Assembly: GCA_022447545.1 (NCBI GenBank)
Contig: JAKVBI010000012.1
Coordinates: forward strand, 167,462-231,461
Origin: Myxococcota bacterium
Lineage (GTDB): Bacteria; Myxococcota_A; UBA9160; SMWR01
DNA: 64,000 bases
Direction: 5' to 3'
The position numbers and the translations under genes were made by a program. The notes beneath the pieces were generated by a model, which was not told where the DNA came from, ran no database searches, and saw only the letters and a program-made list of their open reading frames with translations. This document shows, piece after piece, positions 1 to 7,796 of the stretch. Each line of letters begins with the position of its first letter. Position 1 is the stretch's first letter.

Positions 1-1443
1 GGCTCTGGCTTGTTGGAGTTCATTCACCCCGATGACCAAGAACTCGTGGGCGAGAAGATCGGCGCGGCATTCCTGAGTGATGCCATTGCTTCGACGGGTC
101 CGTTCCGAGTGCAGCACCGAGATGGATCCTGGAGGTGGGTCGAGACCAATGGTGCCTCGTACCGGAACGCTGAAGGACAAAGGGGATATCTGTCGGTCAT
201 GCGCAACATCACAGACCTGGTGAACTCCGAGGAGGAGCGGCGTGATCTCGACCGCCGTGTTGCCCAGACCCAGCGACTCGAAAGTCTCGGTGTCATGGCC
301 GGCGGGATCGCCCACGACTTCAATAACCTGTTGACGCCCATCCTGGGCGAAGCCGGTCTGTGCTTGATGGATCTGCCCGAGGGGTCTCCGGTTCGCTCGC
401 AGGTGCTCAAGATCGAGAAGGCGGCCAAGCGCGCTGCGGCCTTGACGAATCAGATGCTCGCCTACGCGGGCGAGGGGCGACTCGACATGAAGCGGGTGAG
501 CCTCTCCTTCACCACTCTCGAGATGGTGGATCTTCTCGAGAGCATTGTCGCCGGTCGCGCCCGCCTCGATTTCGACATGGACGAGACCGTCGACTCCATC
601 GAAGCTGACCCATCGCAACTCTCCCAGGTCGTGATGAATCTCATCACCAATGCCGCCGAGGCGATCGAGAACTCTGAGGGCTGCGTCACGGTTCGGTGCG
701 GGAAGACGACCGTCCTGCCCGCGGATACGAAGCGGTTCCTGCCCGACGCGATGATCGAGCCGGGTCCCTGCGTTTTTCTGGAAGTCGAGGATGATGGCTG
801 CGGGATGGACGAAGCGACCCGTCGCCGGGTCTTCGACCCCTTTTTCACCACCAAGTTCACCGGCCGCGGACTGGGCCTGGCGGCAGTCTTGGGAATCGTG
901 CGAGGCCACTGCGGTGCCATCGAAATCGACAGTGTCCTGGGGCGTGGAACGCGTTTTCGAGTCCTTTTCCCGGCCCTCGACCGAGACCGTCGGGAGATTG
1001 AAGTGGTGCCGCCCGATTCGTCCATCGAAGCCTGGCGGGGGGTGGGCACGGTTCTTCTCGTGGACGACGATCCCGCGGTTCGGGAACTGGCCCAGGCGGT
1101 TCTCGTTCGCGCGGGGTTGAACGTTCTGCTTGCCGGGGACGGGGGGGCTGCGATTGAGATCGCTCGGAAAGGGGCTGAATCAATCGATGCAGTTGTTCTC
1201 GACTGGACGATGCCTGGAATCGGCGGAGAGGAGACTCTGGAGAAGATTCTCGAGTTCCGTCCTGGGGTTCCGGTGATCCTGGTCAGCGGATATTCGAGGC
1301 ACCGGCCTCCCATCCGCTCCAACTCCTACCGGCTGGCGGGTTTCCTCGAGAAGCCCTTCCTGCCGACGGATCTCCTGCGTGTGGTTCGGAGTGCGCTGGT
1401 CCCCGAACTTTCGGGGCTCGATGCACCCAGTGGGGCGAGTTGA
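1..1443 (+). CDS. Hybrid sensor histidine kinase with receiver domain (5' truncated)
   Basis: The reading frame is open from the first base, so the true start lies outside the window. Residue numbers here count from the TTG at base 10. The visible part begins in a PAS/PAC fold (about residues 1-75), followed by a short coiled linker. The HisKA H-box GGIAHDFNNLL carries the phospho-accepting His102. The HATPase shows an N-box (NLITNAAEAI), a G1 box (DDGCGMD), an F box (FDPFFTTK) and a G2 box (GRGLGLAAV). A C-terminal receiver (about 350-465) has the acidic pair in LVDDDPA, the phospho-acceptor Asp398 in VLDWTMPG, and the conserved Lys in KPF. By family, the kinase autophosphorylates on His and can pass phosphate to its own receiver. 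The stimulus is unknown because the sensor end is missing. A two-hairpin region separates it from the convergent RNase P gene. Confidence 0.93.
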   Translation, partial: GSGLLEFIHPDDQELVGEKIGAAFLSDAIASTGPFRVQHRDGSWRWVETNGASYRNAEGQRGYLSVMRNITDLVNSEEERRDLDRRVAQTQRLESLGVMAGGIAHDFNNLLTPILGEAGLCLMDLPEGSPVRSQVLKIEKAAKRAAALTNQMLAYAGEGRLDMKRVSLSFTTLEMVDLLESIVAGRARLDFDMDETVDSIEADPSQLSQVVMNLITNAAEAIENSEGCVTVRCGKTTVLPADTKRFLPDAMIEPGPCVFLEVEDDGCGMDEATRRRVFDPFFTTKFTGRGLGLAAVLGIVRGHCGAIEIDSVLGRGTRFRVLFPALDRDRREIEVVPPDSSIEAWRGVGTVLLVDDDPAVRELAQAVLVRAGLNVLLAGDGGAAIEIARKGAESIDAVVLDWTMPGIGGEETLEKILEFRPGVPVILVSGYSRHRPPIRSNSYRLAGFLEKPFLPTDLLRVVRSALVPELSGLDAPSGAS

Positions 1444-1460
1444 AAAACGTGCCAGGAGCG

Positions 1461-1510
1461 CCGCGGGAGTGGCTTTCGCTTCGTCCCGCGGGTTCGGGGA
1501 CGAGTCCCCG
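1461..1510. terminator. Double hairpin between convergent kinase gene and rnpB
   Basis: Two perfect inverted repeats lie just past the kinase stop: CCGCGGGA (1461-1468) with TCCCGCGG (1484-1491), and CGGGGA (1495-1500) with TCCCCG (1505-1510) around a CGAG loop. Neither has a U-run, so they are not classical intrinsic terminators. Their place between two convergent transcription units suggests a bidirectional 3'-end or roadblock function. The second hairpin abuts the 3' end of the RNase P RNA. Confidence 0.45.
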
Positions 1511-1972
1511 AAGTGAGCTGTAAGCCGGGTCCTGTTCCGCCGCCGGGTCACCCCGTCAGCGGCGAGGATCATTCATCTAGGCGACGCATTGCTGCGCCGC
1601 TCGAGCGCTCTGACCCGGGTGCTGCAGAACCGCGAACGGATCTGTTGGACGGGCCGCCCTCGACAGCACCCCTATTCGAGTTTGCTCCAGGAGGGGCTTG
1701 CCCCGCCGCCGGTCACCCGGCTGTCGCGCGTGGGCTCTTACCCCACGATTTCACCCTTACCTGTGCCTCCTCCCCGGCCGCCTCTCGCGGTCGGGTTCTC
1801 ATCGGCCATCGGCGGTGTGTTTTCTGTGGCGCTTTCCCTCGAGTCACCCCGGGTCGCCGTTAACGACCTCCCTGCCCTGTGGAGCCCGGACTTTCCTCTC
1901 GTGGGCTGTACCTGCCCACCAGCGATCCTCCGTTCACCTCCGGCACCCCGCAAGGCTAACCTGCTGACTCGC
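1508..1972 (-). ncRNA. rnpB: RNase P RNA (bacterial type A-like)
   Basis: Read on the minus strand, the region holds the hallmarks of bacterial RNase P RNA. Near the 5' end is GAGGAAAGTCCGGGCTCC (CR-I, around 1881-1900), followed by a CAGGGCAGGG-type segment. CCTAGATGAATGATCC (P15/P16 area) lies around 1567-1582. The 3' end carries ACCCGGCTTACAG (around 1519-1531). The 5' segment GAGTCAGC and the 3' segment GCTCACTT can form helix P1 with one mismatch, and this sets the approximate ends. The RNA is the catalytic subunit that matures tRNA 5' ends. At about 465 nt it is longer than the usual 350-420 nt, so one or more peripheral helices may be extended. Open reading frames across it on both strands are spurious. 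Confidence 0.93.
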
Positions 1973-2032
1973 CGCCTGCCAAGGGTCGCCGGGGTTCACC
2001 CCGGTCCGGGCCAAAGCTGATAGCTTGCACCT

Positions 2033-3013
2033 ATGAAGGCCATTCTCTTTGACACTCCGGGAGACGAGTCCGTCCTGCACTTGGGAGAGGCTCCGTCGCC
2101 TGAAATTGGACCCAACGAATTGCGTATTCAGGTGGCGGCGACGGCCGTCAACCGCGCGGATCTCCTGCAGCGGCAGGGCTTCTATCCTCCGCCCCCCGGA
2201 GCTTCCGAGATCCTTGGACTCGAGTGTGCCGGCGAGGTTCTCGAAGTGGGTGGGGACGTGCGAGGGTTCGAGTCCGGTGATCGGGTCATGGCTCTGCTCG
2301 CAGGGGGAGGGTACGCGGAGGAGGTGGCCGTCCATTCCGGATCGGTCATGGCGGTTCCGGAGGGGATGTCTCTAGAGCACGCCGCCGCCATTCCCGAGGT
2401 GTTCTTGACGGTGTTCCTCAACGTATTCCAGCTGGCGTCTCTGCCTCCGGGTGGGACCGCCCTCGTCCATGGTGGGGGCAGCGGAATTGGCACCGCCGCC
2501 ATCCAGTTGGTGAAGTCTGCTGGGGGAAGGGTGGTGGTTACGGCGGGAACCGACCCCAAATGCGAGCGTTGCCTGGAACTCGGAGCCGACGTCGCGATCA
2601 ACTACCGGACCGGGAACTTCCGGGAGGAGGCTTTGAAGGCGACGGATGGTCGCGGAGTCGATGTTGTTCTGGACTCCATCGGCGCGCCGTATCTGGAAGA
2701 CAATCTGAGCAGCCTGGCAACCGATGGGCGCCTCGTCCTGATTGGGCTGATGGGGGGCGCCAAGGCCGAGGTCGGCCTCGGTACGATTCTTTCGCGGCGT
2801 CTGTCGGTGATGGGTTCGACTCTGCGAACGCGCTCCGTCGACCAGAAGGCCAGCATCGTGGCGGGTTTTCTCGAGCAGTTCGGTGGCGCGTTGTCACGCC
2901 AGGAGATCGGCCCCGTGGTCGATCGAGTGCTTCCCCTGGTCGAGGTGTCCGCCGCACATCGAATCCTCAAGGCCAGTGAACACTTTGGGAAGATCGTTTT
3001 GCGTGTGGGCTGA
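2033..3013 (+). CDS. NAD(P)H:quinone oxidoreductase, PIG3/zeta-crystallin family
   Basis: This 326-residue medium-chain dehydrogenase lacks zinc ligands. The N-terminal GroES-like domain (about 1-125) contains the family-typical NRADLLQRQG followed by YPPPPGASEILGLECAG, which is characteristic of TP53I3/PIG3 quinone reductases. The Rossmann domain (about 125-260) has the nucleotide-binding turn GGGSGIGTAAIQL. The C-terminus (HRILKASEHFGKIVL) is the usual end of the family. It probably reduces quinones with NADPH in the cytoplasm. The physiological substrate cannot be read from sequence. The ATG lies about 60 bases from the divergently oriented rnpB and has no clear Shine-Dalgarno sequence. 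Confidence 0.9.
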   Translation: MKAILFDTPGDESVLHLGEAPSPEIGPNELRIQVAATAVNRADLLQRQGFYPPPPGASEILGLECAGEVLEVGGDVRGFESGDRVMALLAGGGYAEEVAVHSGSVMAVPEGMSLEHAAAIPEVFLTVFLNVFQLASLPPGGTALVHGGGSGIGTAAIQLVKSAGGRVVVTAGTDPKCERCLELGADVAINYRTGNFREEALKATDGRGVDVVLDSIGAPYLEDNLSSLATDGRLVLIGLMGGAKAEVGLGTILSRRLSVMGSTLRTRSVDQKASIVAGFLEQFGGALSRQEIGPVVDRVLPLVEVSAAHRILKASEHFGKIVLRVG

Positions 3014-3130
3014 CCGCGCGGGGTGGCGCCGCCTGGAGATTCCCAGGGGAGTCCCCGAAAATGCGGGGCGACGTCGGGATGAAGCCGCTAGTCTGCGCCT
3101 GCCGCGAAGAGCCGAGGAGGAGGAATGGTC

Positions 3131-3577
3131 ATGGCGGATGTCGAGCGAACCCTATCGATTGTGAAACCCGACGCCGTGGAGAAGGGCGCGACTGGAGCCA
3201 TTCTCGCCCGCTTCGAAGAGGCGGGTCTCGAGATCCTCGCTCTCAAGAAGATCCGGCTCACAGAACAGCAGGCGCGTGGATTCTATGCCGTTCATAAGGA
3301 GCGCCCATTCTACGATGACCTCGTGGCCTTCATGACGTCGGGCCCAGTGGTCGTAAGCGTCTTGGAGGGGCCTGGCGCCATCGCACGGAACCGGGAGCTG
3401 ATGGGGCCAACAAACTCCGAAGAGGCACCTGCCGGGACCATTCGCGGAGATTTCGGGACGGACATCGAGCGCAACGCTGCGCACGGGTCCGACGCTCCCG
3501 AGACGGCGCGAATTGAGATCGCCTATTTCTTCGACGCGATGGAGATCGTGGGTGTGGTGGAGGCGCTTCCGGCCTGA
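3131..3577 (+). CDS. ndk: Nucleoside diphosphate kinase
   Basis: This 148-residue protein matches the compact bacterial NDK family over its whole length. The N-terminal [11 protein letters not shown] strand carries the nucleotide-contacting Lys, and NAAHGSD contains the phospho-accepting His118 (counted from the ATG at 3131). The enzyme moves the gamma-phosphate of ATP onto other NDPs through a phosphohistidine. Two ATGs lie six bases apart at 3125 and 3131. The purine-rich GAGGAGGAGG upstream is correctly spaced only for the second, so I chose 3131. The gene is monocistronic on its strand and follows the oxidoreductase by about 120 bases. Confidence 0.97.
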   Translation: MADVERTLSIVKPDAVEKGATGAILARFEEAGLEILALKKIRLTEQQARGFYAVHKERPFYDDLVAFMTSGPVVVSVLEGPGAIARNRELMGPTNSEEAPAGTIRGDFGTDIERNAAHGSDAPETARIEIAYFFDAMEIVGVVEALPA

Positions 3578-3644
3578 GGGTAGGTTGGAGGCTCACCCGG
3601 GCATGGGTGTCGCCGGAATCGCAGCATGTGTGCGTGAGTCGGTC

Positions 3645-3731
3645 CTACGCGTAGGTCCGGGCCATCAGGAACATCATGCCCACGTAGGTCAGAACGAGCC
3701 ACAGCCTGTGGCTGCGCAGAGCTCGTGACAT
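3645..3731 (-). CDS. Possible small membrane peptide (28 aa)
   Basis: In the spacer between ndk and the crotonase gene, an ATG on the minus strand is preceded by an AAGGGGGG tract five bases upstream. It opens a 28-codon frame that ends in TAG. The product has a basic start (MSRALRSHR) followed by one hydrophobic segment (LWLVLTYVGMMFLMA), like many single-span small membrane proteins. An overlapping frame on the same strand (3689-3895, TTG start, 68 codons, rich in K, R and E) runs into it and could be translationally coupled, though its composition is unconvincing. I recognise neither. The ribosome binding site and amphipathic layout are the only support. Confidence 0.35.
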   Translation of the reverse strand: MSRALRSHRLWLVLTYVGMMFLMARTYA

Positions 3732-4045
3732 TGTCGCCCCCCTTCATCTTTTTTTACGACACCGGAACCGCTCTCGACCCATTGGGTCAGGTCCCGCCCA
3801 GAATCCCGAGAGCGCATTTCCTTGGAAAGCGCCTCAGCCTTACGTCGCATCACCGAGACGAAAGGCCCCCAAGACTCCTTCGTACATTTCGCCAAACACT
3901 TGAGGGGTTAGCACACGAAATGGGGGGTGTTCGTGGGCCAGATCACATAAGAAACCGCGAAATGAGTTCTTTCGCCACCTCATGCCACTGAGAAAGGTGC
4001 GTGAGGCGCCGATTCGAGCCCATTGTTGGGGTGTGTAGCCTGGGA
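3732..4045. other. Intergenic spacer, no convincing gene
   Basis: About 310 bases between the candidate small peptide and the 3' end of the crotonase gene. Base composition is less GC-rich than the flanks, with runs such as a T-tract near 3750. No RNA gene, repeat or clear terminator is visible. A low-confidence 68-codon frame on the minus strand (3689-3895) overlaps part of it. The region could hold the promoter for the small peptide. Confidence 0.4.
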
Positions 4046-4855
4046 TCAGGGCTTGGGGAAGTGCGGCGCTCGCTTCTCCCGGGCCGCCGCCAGGCCTTCA
4101 GCTACTTCCGGACCGGTGAACCCCTTTCCCTGTTCAGTGGCTTCGAAGGCGAGTTGGTCGGCCAATCCGACATCCAGCGACCGGGCCAGCGCCCGCCGGG
4201 TGGCGCGGACCGCTTGCGGGGCCGACGCGGCGATGGCCTCGGCAACCGAGTCCACGGTGGTCGCCAGTTCCGCGGGTTCCACCGCCCGGTTCACCAGTCC
4301 CATGGCCTCCGCTTCAGCGGCCTCGATGATTCGGCCCGTATAGAGTAATTCGGCGGCGCGTGCCGGCCCCACCAGCCTGGGAAGAGTCCAGGTTGCCGCC
4401 ATCCCCGGGTGAAGCCCCAGTCGTGTGAAGTTGAGGCCCAGGCGGGCCCGGCTGGATACGAAACGCAGGTCGCAGGCGAGGGCGACGCACAGTCCCGCTC
4501 CGATGGCGTGTCCGTTGATCGAAGCCACCGTCGGGCAGTCGAGTTCTCGAATCGACAGGTAGAGGCCGTAGAAGCTGCGCATGGTGTCTCGAATCGGGTT
4601 CCTCGCCTGCTCACCCTGGTCGGCACCCTGTGCGGCGAGTTCTTCCAGCATCGCCATGTCGCCTCCCGCGCAGAAGGCCCGCCCCGCACCGGTCAGTATC
4701 ACGGCCCGCAGGCCGGGCTCACCGCGTAGTTGGACGATTCTCCGGGTGAAGACCTCACCCATGGCGCGGGACATGGCGTTGCGTCGCTCGGGGTCATTGA
4801 GGGTCAGAGTTGCGACATCGCCCTGACGTTCTAGGAGTACGAGGCTCTCATCCAT
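4046..4855 (-). CDS. Enoyl-CoA hydratase/isomerase (crotonase) family protein
   Basis: This 269-residue crotonase-fold protein is close to the usual family length. Both oxyanion-hole segments are present: AGRAFCAGGDMAML near residue 60 and NGHAIGAGLCVALACDLRF near 115-133. The region that carries the first catalytic Glu in rat mitochondrial hydratase reads NFTRLGLHPG, so that Glu is absent. The second (AELLYTG) is kept. Such variants exist among PaaG-like isomerases and other crotonases, so a plain hydratase role should not be assumed. It probably acts on an acyl-CoA in the cytoplasm. It lies downstream of ftsZ on the same strand with an 80-base gap and may be read from the dcw transcripts or its own promoter. 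No strong ribosome binding site is seen. Confidence 0.88.
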   Translation of the reverse strand: MDESLVLLERQGDVATLTLNDPERRNAMSRAMGEVFTRRIVQLRGEPGLRAVILTGAGRAFCAGGDMAMLEELAAQGADQGEQARNPIRDTMRSFYGLYLSIRELDCPTVASINGHAIGAGLCVALACDLRFVSSRARLGLNFTRLGLHPGMAATWTLPRLVGPARAAELLYTGRIIEAAEAEAMGLVNRAVEPAELATTVDSVAEAIAASAPQAVRATRRALARSLDVGLADQLAFEATEQGKGFTGPEVAEGLAAAREKRAPHFPKP

Positions 4856-4937
4856 GCCGACAGGCTGCCCGAGTTGGGCCCGATGGGCAACGAGGGGCGC
4901 AGAACGAAGCCCCGACCCCCGCTCGAGTTCTGGGTCG

Positions 4938-6380
4938 TCAGTCGGCGGATCGGCGCAGGAATGCCGGTTCCAGGGAATCCTCTTCCTCTTCTTCCCGGTT
5001 ACTTCGGCGCAGGAAGGTGGGGACGTCGAGTTCGTCCTCGAAGGGCGAGATCCAGTCGTCGTCTTGGGCAGTCTTGGCCGAGTCCTTGGGGGTATGACCG
5101 GCTGCCGGGGGATTCTCGGTCCTGGTGATCGAGCTTCCCTGGGCCGTGCCCTCAGTCGGTCCAGCCGGCGAGGATTCGCCGCGGATCTGCCTCAGGTTGC
5201 CGGGGTTGCCATCTCTACGGCCGTTCCCCCCCAGAAAGAACATCTCGCGGTCGGTTTGTTTGGGCGCGTGGCCTCCGTCCAGACCCGTCGCGATCACAGT
5301 CACTCTCATCTCCCCTTCCGGGAGATCTTCGTCGATCACGGCCCCGAAGATGATGTTCGCGTCCTCGTGTGCGGCCTCCTGGATGAGGGTCGACGCCTCG
5401 TTGACCTCGAACAGTGTCAGGTCGTCACTTCCCGTGATGTTGATCAGTACGCCCTGGGCGCCCTCGATGGAAAGATCGTCGAGCAGAGGGCTGGAGATGG
5501 CCATCCGTGCGGCCTCGGTTCCCCTTTCCTCGCCCTTGGCGGTGCCCGTTCCCATCAGGGCAGTTCCCGCTCCGCTCATGATCGTGCGCACGTCGGCGAA
5601 GTCGAGGTTGATGAGGCCATGGATGGTGATCAGATCCGCGATGCCTCGGACGGCTCCGAACAACACCTCGTCCGCCAGTTTGAAGGCATCGGTGACGGGC
5701 GTTCCCTTGCCCGCGAAGGCCAGCAGTCGCTGGTTCGGAATGGTAATCACGGTGTCTACGACCTCGTGGAGTTCCGCGAGGCCCCTGGTAGCGTGATCCA
5801 TTCGCACTTTGCCTTCGAAGGTGAAGGGCTTGGTGACGACTCCCACGGTGAGCGCCCCCATTTCGCGTGCGACTTCGGCGACCACCGGGGCCGCTCCCGT
5901 TCCCGTTCCACCGCCCAGTCCGGCGGTGACGAAGACCATGTCCGTGCCCTCGAAGGCACTGCGCAGGCGGTCTTCGACCTCAAGTGCCGAGTTCCGCCCT
6001 TTGGTGGGATCGGCCCCGCAACCCAGACCTCGGGTGACCTCGGATCCGAGTTGGAGCTTGATGGCGGCGCGGTTGTGACGCAGGGCTTGGGCGTCTGTGT
6101 TGGCGGCGATGAATTCCACCCCCTGGAGCCCGGACTTGATCATGCCGTTGAGTGCGTTGCTTCCGCCACCGCCGACCCCGATCACCTTGATGTTGGCCTT
6201 CTGGCTCGAACACTTCTCCCATTCGATCAAATCATCGGAAGCGCTCTCGGTATCGAGTTCCAGCAGGTCCTCTTGCGGGGGTTCGGCCACGGCCTTGGTG
6301 CGCTTGCGCCGTGCCGGCGCCTTGGCCTTGGTCCGGGTCGTCCGCTTGCTTGACTTCTTCTTGGTGGTCCTAGCGGCCAT
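4938..6380 (-). CDS. ftsZ: Cell division GTPase FtsZ with basic N-terminal extension and two C-terminal peptides
   Basis: This 480-residue tubulin homologue forms the cytokinetic Z ring. The GTPase core starts near residue 62 ([13 protein letters not shown]), with the tubulin signature [13 protein letters not shown] and the T7 loop NLDFADV. It is preceded by about 60 residues rich in Lys and Arg ([20 protein letters not shown]). The ATG is supported by a GGGGGGTGA ribosome binding site, so this extension appears to be translated. After a disordered linker, the C-terminus has the conserved partner-binding peptide twice: DVPTFLRRS (452-460) and EPAFLRRS (471-478), separated by an acidic run. 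The gene ends the dcw cluster, 143 bases after ftsA, with two hairpins in the gap. Confidence 0.98.
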   Translation of the reverse strand: MAARTTKKKSSKRTTRTKAKAPARRKRTKAVAEPPQEDLLELDTESASDDLIEWEKCSSQKANIKVIGVGGGGSNALNGMIKSGLQGVEFIAANTDAQALRHNRAAIKLQLGSEVTRGLGCGADPTKGRNSALEVEDRLRSAFEGTDMVFVTAGLGGGTGTGAAPVVAEVAREMGALTVGVVTKPFTFEGKVRMDHATRGLAELHEVVDTVITIPNQRLLAFAGKGTPVTDAFKLADEVLFGAVRGIADLITIHGLINLDFADVRTIMSGAGTALMGTGTAKGEERGTEAARMAISSPLLDDLSIEGAQGVLINITGSDDLTLFEVNEASTLIQEAAHEDANIIFGAVIDEDLPEGEMRVTVIATGLDGGHAPKQTDREMFFLGGNGRRDGNPGNLRQIRGESSPAGPTEGTAQGSSITRTENPPAAGHTPKDSAKTAQDDDWISPFEDELDVPTFLRRSNREEEEEDSLEPAFLRRSAD

Positions 6381-6392
6381 TATTCACCCCCC

Positions 6393-6412
6393 CGAGCGAT
6401 CTGAGTCGCTCG
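6393..6412 (-). promoter_or_regulatory. Hairpin in ftsZ leader beside the ribosome binding site
   Basis: CGAGCGA and TCGCTCG form a perfect 7-bp inverted repeat around a 6-base loop. In the ftsZ mRNA it lies directly 5' of the GGGGGGTGA ribosome binding site. It could modulate translation initiation or mRNA stability. Only the inverted repeat and its position are observed. Confidence 0.4.
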
Positions 6413-6477
6413 AAATGTAACATGAATCGTCATTTCTTGTGCCACAGGTCGGGTCGTTTGCCGTGGGTTTCGGTCGC

Positions 6478-6512
6478 CAAAATGCCCACGGGAGACCGGA
6501 TCTCCCGTGGGC
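6478..6512 (-). terminator. Strong hairpin with T-run between ftsA and ftsZ
   Basis: GCCCACGGGAGA (6484-6495) and TCTCCCGTGGGC (6501-6512) form a perfect 12-bp stem with a 5-base loop. On the minus strand the stem is followed by ATTTTGG. This resembles an intrinsic terminator with a short U-tract and lies just after the ftsA stop. It could attenuate read-through from the long upstream operon, so that ftsZ depends partly on a promoter in the remaining 100 bases or on partial read-through. Confidence 0.6.
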
Positions 6513-6523
6513 GGGCACGGCAT

Positions 6524-7762
6524 CTAATCGAAATCCCCGTAGAACCAGTCGCGCATGCGTTGTCGGACCCGGGTAAAAATCGAGCCGTCCCGGATTCTGA
6601 ATCGAGCCGTCGACCGCCCCTGGATGCGTTCATTGCCGAAGAGGGTGAGGCCGACCCCTGTCGCGAACATGGGACCGCGGACGACGTCCTGAAGGCCCCC
6701 GATGTGCCGGGGGATCCCCGTCCTGACCGGGGCCTCGAAGATCTCCTCGGCGAGATCCGCCAGGCCCTCGAGTGCTGAACACCCTCCTGTGAGAACGACT
6801 CCCGAGGGAATCTTCTCCTCGAGTCCTTCTTTGACGAGTACCTGGCGCGCCAGGCTCAGGATCTCGTCGACGCGGGGCTCGATGATTTCGCAGAGGATCT
6901 TTCGCGAGACCTCTCGCGGTCTTCGCCCTCCCACACTGGGAACGCTGATCACATCGTCGCTGGCGAGATAGCGAGCCGTGGCGACACCGAATTTCTTCTT
7001 GATGCGCTCGGCTTCGTCGAAGGGAGTCCTCAGCCCGACCGCGATGTCGTTGGAGATGTGGTAGCCCCCCAGGCCCAACACGGAAGTGTGCTTGATTGAA
7101 CCATTGGCGAACGCAGCAATGTCCGTGGTCCCCCCTCCGATGTCGATGAGGCACACCCCCAGGTCACGCTCGTCATCGGATAGCGAGGCCTCTGCCGATG
7201 CCAGGGGTTCCAGCACGATGTCCATGACGTTGAGGCCCGCCTTGTTGGCGCATTTCACCACGTTCTGAGCACTCGTCACAGCGGCCGTCACGATGTGGAT
7301 CTTGGCCTCGAGTCTCACACCACTCATTCCAAGGGGTTCGCGGATTCCGTCCTGGTCGTCGATGATGAATTCCTGGGGGATGACGTGGATCACCTCTCGA
7401 TCCATGGGGATCGCGACCGCTTTGGCGGCGTCGATCACTCGTGCGACGTCGCTTTCGCTGACTTCCTGGTCCTTGACCGCAACCACACCGTGAGAGTTGA
7501 TACCCGAGATGTGACTACCTGCGATTCCCGCGTACACCGAGGTGATCTCGCAGTCAGCCATCAGTTCCGCCTCTTCGACGGCGTGCTTGATGGAATCGAC
7601 CGTGGCGTCGATGTCCACCACCACTCCTTTTCGAAGCCCGCGAGAGGGATGGGTTCCGATGCCGACGATGTCGACCCCATTTTCCGTCCTCGCAGCGACG
7701 ATGACCCCGATCTTCGTCGTTCCGATGTCCAACCCTACGACCAGGTCGTCTCTCTTTGCCAT
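6524..7762 (-). CDS. ftsA: Cell division protein FtsA
   Basis: This 412-residue actin-fold ATPase tethers FtsZ to the membrane and recruits late division proteins. It begins MAKRDDLVVGLDIGTTKIG, the phosphate-1 loop of FtsA. The adenosine motif appears in VVLTGGCSALEG, and the protein ends in the amphipathic membrane-targeting helix (SIFTRVRQRMRDWFYGDF). The ATG at 7762 follows a G-rich ribosome binding site (GGGGGG). An in-frame TTG further upstream would overlap ftsQ and lacks family support. The gene follows ftsQ by 34 bases and precedes the terminator-like hairpin and ftsZ. Confidence 0.97.
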   Translation of the reverse strand: MAKRDDLVVGLDIGTTKIGVIVAARTENGVDIVGIGTHPSRGLRKGVVVDIDATVDSIKHAVEEAELMADCEITSVYAGIAGSHISGINSHGVVAVKDQEVSESDVARVIDAAKAVAIPMDREVIHVIPQEFIIDDQDGIREPLGMSGVRLEAKIHIVTAAVTSAQNVVKCANKAGLNVMDIVLEPLASAEASLSDDERDLGVCLIDIGGGTTDIAAFANGSIKHTSVLGLGGYHISNDIAVGLRTPFDEAERIKKKFGVATARYLASDDVISVPSVGGRRPREVSRKILCEIIEPRVDEILSLARQVLVKEGLEEKIPSGVVLTGGCSALEGLADLAEEIFEAPVRTGIPRHIGGLQDVVRGPMFATGVGLTLFGNERIQGRSTARFRIRDGSIFTRVRQRMRDWFYGDFD

Positions 7763-7796
7763 GTCTCGTACCCCCCTTTGTTGAGTCGCCGCCGGA

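Noticed and set aside
1513-2020. Several open frames over 1513-2020 on both strands
   Set aside because: They lie on the RNase P RNA gene, whose conserved segments explain the sequence.
3689-3895. 68-codon minus-strand frame with a TTG start
   Set aside because: No ribosome binding site and no domain; mentioned only because it overlaps the candidate 28-residue peptide.
4854-6353. 499-codon open frame opposite ftsZ
   Set aside because: It is the reverse-strand shadow of a highly conserved gene in GC-rich DNA. The product has no family features.
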